A stretch of 64,000 nucleotides of DNA, taken from NCBI RefSeq assembly GCF_014773245.1, contig NZ_JACWMX010000009.1, positions 62,001-126,000 of the forward strand, written 5' to 3'. Origin of the DNA: Mucilaginibacter glaciei (GTDB lineage: Bacteria > Bacteroidota > Bacteroidia > Sphingobacteriales > Sphingobacteriaceae). The notes below the pieces were generated by a model. The model saw nothing but the letters and a program-made list of their open reading frames with translations. It was not told the origin of the DNA and did not search any database. The position numbers and the translations under genes are program-made. Shown here piece by piece: positions 53,938 through 61,495 of the stretch. How positions within the stretch are numbered: position 1 is the stretch's first letter; each line of letters starts with the position of its first letter.

Positions 53938-54105
53938 ATGAAAGATTTATCAGATGAAGCTGCATCAGATCTGAAAGCCGGGGCCAGCCAGTGCGCCTAT
54001 AACATCGCGGTATCTGCATCCGTTGGCGGATTGTTTGGCGGTGTAGGTGCGGCAGTTGGTGCCGTAGCAGCAGCAACCGGGCCATCCTGCCTTGGCTGGT
54101 GGTAA
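53938..54105 (+). CDS. Bacteriocin-like precursor peptide with GA leader
   Basis: A 55-residue peptide. Residues 1-16 (MKDLSDEAASDLKAGA) look like a double-glycine-type leader with Gly15-Ala16 at the cut site and Leu4, Glu7 and Leu12 at the usual leader positions. The core of 39 residues is Gly/Ala/Val-rich with two Cys (Cys19, Cys51) that may form a disulfide and ends LGWW. The C39 peptidase gene at 55504 would cut the leader. Strong terminator directly after. Targets and immunity are unknown. Confidence 0.7.
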   Translation: MKDLSDEAASDLKAGASQCAYNIAVSASVGGLFGGVGAAVGAVAAATGPSCLGWW

Positions 54106-54106
54106 C

Positions 54107-54134
54107 AAAGATGCCGGGCCAGCCCGGCATCTTT
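54107..54134. terminator. Strong bidirectional terminator
   Basis: A 13-bp perfect stem (AAAGATGCCGGGC and its complement) followed by a CTATTTT stretch lies 1 base after the peptide stop and before the stop of the opposing rhomboid gene. Confidence 0.9.
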
Positions 54135-54785
54135 CTATTTTATAAGCAATGCAGAGATAATTCCACCAAGCGCGCCATAAAAATGCACTTCGTTATTCAC
54201 CAGCGGATTTTTTGACCTTAGCTGGTAGCCTATTAAAAACAGGATGTAGATTAATGCGGTGTACAGATTAACAATCCCGCCCGCTACAGGCACGTAAAAA
54301 GCAATGTGATAGGGCTGCAGTATCATAAAAGCCATCATACATCCTAAAATACTGCCCGAAGCACCTGCACTTGAGAAATTAAAATCATTCCGGTACTTTA
54401 AGAAGGTCAACACATTCCCGAAAAGGCAGCTGGTTAGGTAAATGACCAGGAACCAGACACTTCCAAAAATTTTCACAGTCCTGAGATATTCTTCCAGTTG
54501 CGACCCCACGGCAAACAAGGCAAAAGCATTAATTAACAGGTGCATCAGATCATTATGAACGGCATCTGAAGTGAAAAGCCTGTAATATTCTTTCTCTTTT
54601 TTGATAGAAACCGGGTGCATAATCCCGGATAAAAACAGCCGTTGCTTTTTGAGTGCAAGCAAACTACCGATAATAATTATCCCCAATAGTGACAGGCAAA
54701 CAGGTGTTTCCTGCGGATTAAATCTGTTGGAAGCTGTCATAGCAATATATTTTGCAATTACTTTAACTAATAATTTACAACCCAT
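54135..54785 (-). CDS. Rhomboid-family intramembrane serine protease
   Basis: A 216-residue membrane protein with about six helices. Catalytic serine in GASGS (residue about 145), catalytic His in EVHFYGALGG near residue 200 and HLLINAFALF (His plus Asn) in the second helix match rhomboid proteases. An alternative start at 54740 removes an amphipathic extension. It is convergent with the peptide gene and its end touches the terminator, so it may process, or protect against, the peptide. Confidence 0.85.
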   Translation of the reverse strand: MGCKLLVKVIAKYIAMTASNRFNPQETPVCLSLLGIIIIGSLLALKKQRLFLSGIMHPVSIKKEKEYYRLFTSDAVHNDLMHLLINAFALFAVGSQLEEYLRTVKIFGSVWFLVIYLTSCLFGNVLTFLKYRNDFNFSSAGASGSILGCMMAFMILQPYHIAFYVPVAGGIVNLYTALIYILFLIGYQLRSKNPLVNNEVHFYGALGGIISALLIK

Positions 54786-54838
54786 CCTAATAGGTAGTAG
54801 CCCCGAGCCGACAGAAATTTACCAAAAAATCTATCGAC

Positions 54839-55477
54839 ATGAAAATTTGGAAAAACTACCTGCTTAATCTTGCTGTTCTCGGCCTGTTGTCCTGCGTTCT
54901 TGTTTTCCTGACCGACAAGTATATTTTAACAAGTGTTTTTTTTACCCGTAACGGCCAATATTTGTCCGGGATACCGGAGCAGGAATTAAGAGTGTATGAC
55001 ATGATTCAGAAATGGATCTACCTCTCAGCAGTTACATACCTGCTGTCCAGAATCTTGATTGTTACACTTATCCTTTATACGGCACTTTACCTTTCCGAGG
55101 TTTCGGTTTCGTTTAAAAATGTGCTTGGTACAGTTATTCTCGCGGAATATATTTTTCTGATACCTGCCGTTTTCAAATTCTTCCATTTTTACCTCGCCGG
55201 ATCAGACTTTACACTGCAAGCCTGGCATCTTTATTACCCGTTGTCGGCAATGCAGCTGGTGGGTTCTGTACCGGCGGATTGGCATTATAGTTTACAAACC
55301 CTAAACCTGTTTGAAGTGCTCTATTGGTTTCTGCTCGCAGCCGGAATTCGCCGGATCGCCGGCCTGAGCTATGATGAAAGCCTGAAAGTAGTCGTTAAAT
55401 CCTACCTGCCCGCTTTGCTGATCTGGGTCTCCTTATTTACGTTTTTGACAATAATTTATTTTCCCGCTACCTCCTGA
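54839..55477 (+). CDS. Hypothetical multi-pass membrane protein of the peptide locus
   Basis: A 212-residue protein with about five membrane helices and no recognised motif. It lies 26 bases before the C39 peptidase gene in the same direction and shares its transcript. Immunity or export assistance is possible by position only. Confidence 0.6.
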   Translation: MKIWKNYLLNLAVLGLLSCVLVFLTDKYILTSVFFTRNGQYLSGIPEQELRVYDMIQKWIYLSAVTYLLSRILIVTLILYTALYLSEVSVSFKNVLGTVILAEYIFLIPAVFKFFHFYLAGSDFTLQAWHLYYPLSAMQLVGSVPADWHYSLQTLNLFEVLYWFLLAAGIRRIAGLSYDESLKVVVKSYLPALLIWVSLFTFLTIIYFPATS

Positions 55478-55503
55478 ATAACTAATCATTTAAAGGCAAA
55501 AAA

Positions 55504-56868
55504 ATGAAGAACCTGGGTTTTTATCAAAGCACTTTTGTCCGGCAGACAAATGCGAATAATTGCGGTATGGCCTGTATCTGCATGTTACTGCGATATTCCG
55601 GACGAAATAAACAGGCAGATGAACTGGCCCAACGGATGGACAGCTATAAATCCGAGCTGTCGCTGCTTGACCTGAAAAACACTGTTGAAGGTTTCGGTTG
55701 GGATGCCCGATGTGTTGAAATGGATTTGGATACGCTGAGAGACCTAAAAGGTCCGTTCATTATGCATACCGTCAATGAAGACGGGAGATTTCACTTTCTG
55801 ACATTATTTGCCGTGAAAAAAATGGCAGAAGAGTTTTTCTATGTAGTAGGCGACCCTTCCTACGGAATTAAAATAATGAGCGAATCTGATTTGCGCCTTG
55901 CCTGGGTTTCCTCATCAGGATTATATATTGAAAACATGACTTTAAAAAAACGGGGCAGCGACCTCCGCTACTGGAAAAATGCGCTTGATTGGCGCTTAAT
56001 TCCGAAACCGCTTTGGTATAGTGTTCCGTTCATCAACCTGATGAGTTTCCTTTTCGGAATTATGCTTTCTGCGTTCTTGCAGCAACTGTTAACCGTCCAG
56101 GCAACAATCAGGAGCCTGAAGTTACGAATCGCTGTTTTAGTATTGCTTTTGATCATCATGATATGCAAAAATCTTTTTACCTATCTGAAGCAGAGGCTTA
56201 TGATCTACATCAATAAGATAGTGAATATATGGCTGGCAACCAGGATTGCAGACAACATCGCGACCGCTGTACCGGATAATTTACAGCATGAAACAGCTTT
56301 AAGAAAAAAACTTATTGATATCGCGAAATTTCAATTATCTATAAATGCCCTGATCTCGGTCATTTTTTCAGATGGCCTGGTTTTAATTACACTCCTTGGT
56401 TCACTTTTAGCTCTTGATTTATATGCTGCCCTGATCAATCTTTGCTATATTGCTGTAACCGTATCATGCGTTGTCATCAAGGTGCCGGATCATTTTTTTT
56501 CAGAGATGTACCTGAATGACCTTTATCATCAGTCAGAAAAGATCCTTCTGAAAAGGAATGCCTTATCCGCTACGCACGAAACGCCCATCGTTGAAGACAA
56601 TTTCAAATCCTGTTATCAGCATTATATTCAAAAGGCCGGAAAAATGGCCGCAACATTCAGCACCTCGCTTTTCAGGAACGAAGCTTCCGGGGCCATTACT
56701 GTTATTCTGATGCTCGGCTTTGAGATGGCGATGGGCGTTGAATCTGCTGCCTTTCTCATCGCTGTTACGGTATTGAGCTATCTGATCACCATTTTCCTTC
56801 AGCGGGTCAACAGTGCTTTTCCCGTCGTCTATGAAGGTGTTCAGGCAGCAAGAGCCTTAAATCTTTAA
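55504..56868 (+). CDS. C39 peptidase-transmembrane protein lacking the ATPase domain
   Basis: A 454-residue protein. Residues 1-150 are a C39 peptidase: NNCGMACICM (Cys about 20), GRFHFLTLFAV with His near 97 and VGDPSYG with Asp near 118. Residues about 165-440 are the transmembrane part of a peptidase-containing ABC exporter (PCAT). The nucleotide-binding domain, normally residues 450-700, is missing and no such gene follows. It should cut the leader of the peptide at 53938. Export would need a different ATPase. Confidence 0.85.
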   Translation: MKNLGFYQSTFVRQTNANNCGMACICMLLRYSGRNKQADELAQRMDSYKSELSLLDLKNTVEGFGWDARCVEMDLDTLRDLKGPFIMHTVNEDGRFHFLTLFAVKKMAEEFFYVVGDPSYGIKIMSESDLRLAWVSSSGLYIENMTLKKRGSDLRYWKNALDWRLIPKPLWYSVPFINLMSFLFGIMLSAFLQQLLTVQATIRSLKLRIAVLVLLLIIMICKNLFTYLKQRLMIYINKIVNIWLATRIADNIATAVPDNLQHETALRKKLIDIAKFQLSINALISVIFSDGLVLITLLGSLLALDLYAALINLCYIAVTVSCVVIKVPDHFFSEMYLNDLYHQSEKILLKRNALSATHETPIVEDNFKSCYQHYIQKAGKMAATFSTSLFRNEASGAITVILMLGFEMAMGVESAAFLIAVTVLSYLITIFLQRVNSAFPVVYEGVQAARALNL

Positions 56869-56886
56869 GTAGTAAAAGTCACTGAT

Positions 56887-56910
56887 CACCCGGCTTACGT
56901 AGCCGGGGTG
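56887..56910 (+). terminator. Terminator-like hairpin after the C39 gene
   Basis: CACCCGGCT pairs with AGCCGGGGTG around a 6-base loop, one base bulged, followed by a T-containing stretch. Confidence 0.5.
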
Positions 56911-56958
56911 GATTCTTATTGTCAAATTTTTAATTATAATAACATCTAACTACTACCC

Positions 56959-57795
56959 ATGAAAACTGAATTTAAGAAAATCAAAACGGAATTGGAAGAA
57001 ACGCTGCTTTCTGACCCTGATGTGGCCAGTTCGGCTGAAGCAATCAAGCAAGCTGCCACGCTGATCGAAGATGCACTTTCATCGATCAGGATTGACGTCG
57101 TTAAAAACGGCTTTGAAGATGAACCCGATGAAATAGCCTTTTTCAAATCATACAAGCCGGAATTGTTGTCTTTGAAAATAGAACTGATATACCGGTATAA
57201 TTTGAAGCTCAATGAACCTGTCGGTACACGCGAAACGGTTATAAAATACTATGAAGCGGAAATTAAAAGCATTCAGAGTTTCTTCAGGATGAATTCCTTT
57301 CATTACCAGTACTTTAAAAACAATCTTACCCACATGGATGCGGTCTATTTCGTAAGAAACGCCGGGCCGCTCGCATTGCCGACAGATGATATCAACGACG
57401 TAGATCCGAAGTTCAGCACCCCGATGAGCCTGTTATTTGCAAAATTTAAAGGCTATGAATCCGTTCAGCAGTTTAGCCTTCAACAAATTTCATCTACAGA
57501 CGATTCCAATAGCGGCACTGAGCAAAAAGGAGTTAAAGAAAATATGAAATGGACAGGTGATTCTATAAACATTGTTGAACTGGCCTATGGGGTTTGGCTG
57601 ACGGGGCAGCTCAATAACGGCAATGCGAGCCTCAACCAGATCGTTAAATGGCTGGAAGTGAACCTGCACGTAAATATTGGTGTTGTGCAGCGCAGGTTTA
57701 TTGAAATTGAAAGACGGAAACGACTTAGCCCTACCAAATACATTGATCAGATGCGGGATACTATTCGCCAGAAAATCGATAGGGGCAACTCCTGA
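56959..57795 (+). CDS. rteC: RteC family regulator of conjugative element
   Basis: A 278-residue protein matching RteC, which in CTnDOT activates excision and transfer genes. The C-terminal part (residues about 190-270) contains WTGDSINIVELAYGVWL and VNIGVVQRRFIEIERRK, typical of the family's DNA-binding region. The N-terminus is helical. RteA/RteB are not in the window. Its position at the cargo-transfer boundary supports the ICE interpretation. Confidence 0.9.
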   Translation: MKTEFKKIKTELEETLLSDPDVASSAEAIKQAATLIEDALSSIRIDVVKNGFEDEPDEIAFFKSYKPELLSLKIELIYRYNLKLNEPVGTRETVIKYYEAEIKSIQSFFRMNSFHYQYFKNNLTHMDAVYFVRNAGPLALPTDDINDVDPKFSTPMSLLFAKFKGYESVQQFSLQQISSTDDSNSGTEQKGVKENMKWTGDSINIVELAYGVWLTGQLNNGNASLNQIVKWLEVNLHVNIGVVQRRFIEIERRKRLSPTKYIDQMRDTIRQKIDRGNS

Positions 57796-57838
57796 TGCTA
57801 AACCGTTTTGTTTCATTCGCGATTTACCGTATAAAACA

Positions 57839-57876
57839 CCGTAAACGGTATTTATTAGAAAACTTACCGTTTACGG
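57839..57876. promoter_or_regulatory. Inverted repeat CCGTAAACGGTA, possibly also a terminator
   Basis: Perfect 12-base arms (57839-57850 and 57865-57876) spaced by 14 bases and followed by GTTTTT. It may terminate rteC or be a regulatory site, since the half-site TAAACGGTA recurs before the Fic gene. Confidence 0.5.
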
Positions 57877-57912
57877 GTTTTTCGTAGTCTCATTTTACCG
57901 TCCAAATCTAAG

Positions 57913-57957
57913 TAAACGGTAATTATTTGATTTTTTACCGTTTAAAAACTATCTTTG
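57913..57957 (+). promoter_or_regulatory. Fic gene promoter with operator
   Basis: TTG (57927-57929), 20 bases and TATCTTTG (57950-57957) form a complete Bacteroidota promoter. TAAACGGTAA (57913-57922) and TTACCGTTTA (57935-57944) form an inverted repeat overlapping it. Only 3 bases separate the -7 element from the ATG, so the message should be nearly leaderless. Confidence 0.75.
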
Positions 57958-57960
57958 AAT

Positions 57961-59088
57961 ATGCCGCCAACTTATAAAATAAACCCGGATAGGACAAAAC
58001 CCTGGAATGATATTCCTGAATTACCCATAGCTGAGGAACTTTATAAAAATACGGCGGTGCTGGAACAACTGGTTACCGCGCGGGCAGCACTGGCGAGGTT
58101 GCAGGGAAGAAGTATAGCTATACCTAACCAGGGTTTGCTCATCAATACCATCAGCTTACAGGAAGCTAAAGCCTCCAGTGCTATTGAAAACATCTTTACC
58201 ACGGATGATGAACTTTATAAAGCGTTCAGTGACCAGAAATATCAGTTAGCGCAGGGTGCCTCAAAAGAAGTACTAAGATACAGGGAGGCCTTATGGGCCG
58301 GCTATGATTATTTACAATCAGCGCCGGGATTTGACCAGAAGTACTTCACCGATATGTACCAGGAAATTAACCAGGCAAGCGACGGTATCAGGCCGGCTTT
58401 TTTGCAAACGGTTATATTGCAAGGCGGTAGCGGCGTGAATGCGGGGCAAGTTGTTTATACACCGCCAAGAGGAAATCAAGTACCGGAAAAGAAATTACAG
58501 AACCTGATTGACTTTATCAATAACGAAGTTGATTTTCAAATCGACCCGCTGATTAAAATGGCTATCGGCCATTTCCAGTTTGAAGCCATCCACCCTTTCC
58601 GGGATGGGAACGGCAGGACAGGAAGGATATTTAATATACATTACTTAACCAAATCCGGCCTTTTGGATTTTCCGATCTTGTTTTTAAGCCGTTATATCAT
58701 CGATCATAAGGATGACTACTATAGCCTGCTTTCCGGGGTATCACAACGTGGCGACTGGCAAAGCTGGATCTTGTATATGCTCAAAGCCGTTGAAAGTACT
58801 TCTAATATCACCTATTCGAAAATAAATCAAATCTTAGCCGTAAAAGAAGCCATACTCGACGAGGTGGTTAAGCATAAAAATATTCGAAGGCCAGAACAGC
58901 TGATTCAGCTGATTTTTACCCAGCCTTTTACCAAAGTCAAGCACCTCGAAGATGCCGGGCTTTACGCTGAGAAAACGGCAAGGAATTATTTGAACAAATT
59001 AAGCGATATGGGTATCCTGGAACGCCGGACAATTGAAGGCGGACATTATTACCTGAACCTCGAACTCTATCGGATCTTATCCGAGTAA
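57961..59088 (+). CDS. Fic family protein (AMPylase-type)
   Basis: A 375-residue Fic protein starting at the ATG 57961. The motif HPFRDGNGRTGR is complete near residue 212, so it can transfer AMP or a related group from a nucleotide to a hydroxyl of a target protein. The N-terminal part contains the inhibitory-helix-like SSAIENIFTT segment (residues about 70-80), which normally restrains activity in cis. The C-terminal winged-helix (KTARNYLNKLSDMGILERR) could bind DNA, perhaps the TAAACGGTA operator at its own promoter. Confidence 0.9.
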   Translation: MPPTYKINPDRTKPWNDIPELPIAEELYKNTAVLEQLVTARAALARLQGRSIAIPNQGLLINTISLQEAKASSAIENIFTTDDELYKAFSDQKYQLAQGASKEVLRYREALWAGYDYLQSAPGFDQKYFTDMYQEINQASDGIRPAFLQTVILQGGSGVNAGQVVYTPPRGNQVPEKKLQNLIDFINNEVDFQIDPLIKMAIGHFQFEAIHPFRDGNGRTGRIFNIHYLTKSGLLDFPILFLSRYIIDHKDDYYSLLSGVSQRGDWQSWILYMLKAVESTSNITYSKINQILAVKEAILDEVVKHKNIRRPEQLIQLIFTQPFTKVKHLEDAGLYAEKTARNYLNKLSDMGILERRTIEGGHYYLNLELYRILSE

Positions 59089-59341
59089 ACCAGCAAAGGC
59101 TTCATCCTTTCGGATCAAATTTAACGGCTATTTAAAGTAGCTGTACACGGCTGTATTGTGTTCGATTTATTTTCTAAGCACCATCATTTTTAAAATATTT
59201 CTGCGAATTTATTTTTCGGTAGTACCGAAAAGCTTGTCAATTCTCCTTCCCCGATAGCTTCACCTTTGATCTCAATGAAGCTGCAATAAGCTTTGATTCT
59301 TTTAAACAAGCATTGTTCAGGACGCTTTTTATCGCCTTCAC

Positions 59342-59374
59342 AATCAGCTTATCAATTAGTAATCAGCTTATCAA
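59342..59374. repeat. Direct repeat of AATCAGCTTATCAA
   Basis: Two identical 14-base copies at 59342-59355 and 59361-59374, 19 bases apart start to start, upstream of the transfer genes. Iteron-like layout. Confidence 0.6.
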
Positions 59375-59608
59375 ACACCCCCACAAATGCGGTAACAATA
59401 TTCTCCGCCAGCTCTGGGAAAGCCTCATTAAACAAACTAAAAACCGGGTACGTGAAACTTCAGGTTTCTGTCGCCTAAAAAAGGATTGCCTTCGGGCCGT
59501 TCGTTGCTCTTTGACATACGGGGACAAAGCATTATTCCGCAACAACGGAAAATATTGCGAAGCTGAGATCATATCAATATAGTGAAAACGCATAGGCAGG
59601 CGAGAGCC

Positions 59609-59693
59609 CGGCATGTAGATGCCGACGTGAGTAGTCCCGAAATCATATAACCGGCAGAAGTGAATTATACGGGTTCGTTACCCGCTGCCGGTT
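59609..59693 (+). ncRNA. Possible structured leader of the primase gene
   Basis: Hairpin 1 is CGGCAT-GTAG-ATGCCG (59609-59624). Hairpin 2 has AACCGGCAG (59649-59657) paired with 59685-59693 and an inner CGGGT/ACCCG stem (59670-59684) stacked on one side. It lies 75 bases before the primase ATG at 59768. Regulatory leader or part of a transfer region are both possible. Confidence 0.4.
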
Positions 59694-59767
59694 CATTTGC
59701 CCGAGCCTGCATTTTACTCAGCCCGGCGAAATCCAACAGTATTTTATTAAAATTAATCATCACCGTT

Positions 59768-60694
59768 ATGTCTACACTTTTAAACGCCAGGGAACTGAAA
59801 GAGCAGGCTTCCATCGTAGACCTGCTCGCACGGCTCGGATATCAGCCGCTTAAAAAATCGGGCAAAGAACACTTTTATATAAGTATGCTCCGGGATTCAG
59901 ATACTAAACCCTCTATGAGTGTCAATGACCAGTTGGGTGTCTGGTTTGATCACGGCACCGGCAAAGGTGGCAACATCATCGACTTTGGTTTGGCCTATTG
60001 GCCCGGCTTGACTTTTAATGAAGTGGTCGGAAAGATACAAGATGCCGCTGACATCTACGCGGGGCATAGGTCTCCGCGGCCACGACGACCTGTTAAGGTC
60101 AGGAATTACGTAATAGAAGAAATCAAAGATCTCGGTACACATCCCGCTATTACCAATTATCTGAAGAACCGGGGTGTATTCGACGTCGCCAAAATACACC
60201 TGAGCGAGATCTATTATGTTGTTGAAGATGCTAAGGGCCTCCGCAAACCGTTCTTTGCAGCCGGGTGGAAAAATGAAACCAGTAGCTGGGAGGTCCGGAA
60301 TAAATATTTCAAGGGCTGCCTTGGTAATAAAGCGATCACCTTTATACCGGGTGACTTGAAACGTGCCGCTGTTTTTGAAGGCTTCCTGGATTGCCTCAGT
60401 TGGCTGAAGGAGAACGAAAACACAGGCGAAAGTTTAATTGTTCTCAATACGCTTACCTTATTGAATGAAGGTATTATCAGGGCTAAACAATTTTCCTCCA
60501 TCGATATTTATTTCGATCATGACCCGGCTGGTCACCAGGCAACTAAAGACTTCCTTACAGCACTTCCCTATGCCACGGACAGGTCGGCTATTTACAAAGG
60601 GTACAATGATTATAATGATAAACTGGTAGCTCATATTAACAGGCCACCCCAAAATGATCCCTTTGAAAGAAAGCCAAAGGGTTTCTCCTATTAA
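59768..60694 (+). CDS. Toprim-domain primase of conjugative element
   Basis: I chose the Met at 59768 (MSTLLNARELKEQ), the usual start; the longer frame runs back into the folded leader. The 308-residue protein has a CHC2-like zinc finger region at residues about 20-75 in which the zinc ligands are not all present, then a Toprim domain with VFEGFLDCLS (Glu near 200) and IYFDHDPAG (Asp-x-Asp near 245). It should make primers for the transferred strand. It opens the transfer module. Confidence 0.85.
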   Translation: MSTLLNARELKEQASIVDLLARLGYQPLKKSGKEHFYISMLRDSDTKPSMSVNDQLGVWFDHGTGKGGNIIDFGLAYWPGLTFNEVVGKIQDAADIYAGHRSPRPRRPVKVRNYVIEEIKDLGTHPAITNYLKNRGVFDVAKIHLSEIYYVVEDAKGLRKPFFAAGWKNETSSWEVRNKYFKGCLGNKAITFIPGDLKRAAVFEGFLDCLSWLKENENTGESLIVLNTLTLLNEGIIRAKQFSSIDIYFDHDPAGHQATKDFLTALPYATDRSAIYKGYNDYNDKLVAHINRPPQNDPFERKPKGFSY

Positions 60695-60723
60695 TTGGTT
60701 TTTCAATATTAAAATACTTTCCT

Positions 60724-60754
60724 CAAAGCGGTTTACTATGCAAAAACCGCTTTG
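60724..60754 (+). terminator. Hairpin after the primase gene
   Basis: CAAAGCGGTTT and its exact complement (11 bp) enclose a 9-base loop and are followed by ATTTTG. A likely terminator between primase and mob genes. Confidence 0.6.
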
Positions 60755-60761
60755 ATTTTGT

Positions 60762-60804
60762 AAGGGCAAGATGTCTTTTTGTCTTACAAAAAGATCTTGC
60801 CCTT
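60762..60804. other. Candidate origin of transfer (oriT)
   Basis: A near-perfect 43-base hairpin: AAGGGCAAGA (60762-60771) pairs with TCTTGCCCTT (60795-60804) and, inside, TCTTTTTGT pairs with ACAAAAAGA, with a TG bulge and a 3-base loop. It lies 36 bases before mobC, where oriT inverted repeats of MOBP systems are expected. The nic site is not known; the alternative is a second terminator. Confidence 0.5.
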
Positions 60805-60840
60805 CGGGGATTGTCAAAAATTCGCAACTCATTTTTTCTG

Positions 60841-61251
60841 ATGGATAACCTTAAAAATAAAGGCGGGAGGCCACGTTTAGCATCGGGTAACCGCAGTATA
60901 AAAATAGTCAGCCGTTTTACGGACGATGAATACAAACAGATCCTTGCGCTGGAACAGGAGCTTGGGATTAACAGATCGCAAATTATCAGAACGCGTGTAT
61001 TGCATAACGCGGATATGATCGTGGTCAACTCAAAAGAACTCATTAAACATTTGGACAGCATCGGTGCTGAGATGGGACGGGCCGGTAACAATATCAACCA
61101 GCTCGCCCGGCATGCCAATTTGATTAAATTAACCGGCAACCTGCCGCCCGCTATTGCGGAGAAATTCAACAATCTACTGGAAAGCTATGTTGGGATGCAG
61201 GGTGTTTTAGAAATGTCACTTCGCAAGATCATACGAATGATGGCTAAATGA
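60841..61251 (+). CDS. MobC-type relaxosome accessory protein
   Basis: A 136-residue protein starting at the ATG 60841 (MDNLKNKGGRPR). It has a basic N-terminus, a ribbon-helix-helix-like segment (VSRFTDDEYKQILALEQELG) and the MobC hallmark GNNINQLARHAN near residue 82. MobC binds oriT and helps the relaxase open the strand. The relaxase gene follows after an AT-rich repeat region. Confidence 0.85.
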   Translation: MDNLKNKGGRPRLASGNRSIKIVSRFTDDEYKQILALEQELGINRSQIIRTRVLHNADMIVVNSKELIKHLDSIGAEMGRAGNNINQLARHANLIKLTGNLPPAIAEKFNNLLESYVGMQGVLEMSLRKIIRMMAK

Positions 61252-61495
61252 TATAAGGCTATAAAGGTCTGCGGATACCCGGTTATATAGTTATATGACT
61301 GCATCGATATAAAGTTGTATAGCTATACTGTGATCAGGATATATCGCTGTGCAGATACACGGATAGCTGGTTATAACGCTATCAGGATACACTGTTATAA
61401 CGGTATGATGATCTGCTGGTATATCGCTATGCTGTTAGTTTGCTCCATAATTATAGTGCTACGCAGTGTAAAAAATACAGTGATACAAAGATATT
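61252..61495. repeat. AT-rich quasi-repeat between mobC and relaxase
   Basis: A 244-base stretch built of loosely repeated TATAGCTAT, TATATCGCTATGCTG and GGTTATAACG units, often in both orientations. No true gene is present, although one frame stays open for 66 codons with many Tyr/Ile residues. Confidence 0.6.

Larger units (their letters stand above)
59089..59767. other. Non-coding region before the transfer genes
   Basis: About 680 bases without an accepted gene. It holds a perfect palindrome TTTTCGGTA-G-TACCGAAAA (59213-59231), a tandem 14-base direct repeat (59342-59374) and folded elements at 59609-59693. Confidence 0.6.

Noticed and set aside
53933..54130. Minus-strand frame of 65 codons
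   Set aside because: It is antisense to the bacteriocin-like peptide and to the terminator; Arg/Leu-rich with no start signal.
59670..59684. T-arm-like CGGGTTCGTTACCCG suggesting a tRNA
   Set aside because: No acceptor, D or anticodon arm can be formed around it.
59660..59767. Longer N-terminus for the primase
   Set aside because: The upstream 36 codons translate the folded leader; the family start is the Met at 59768.
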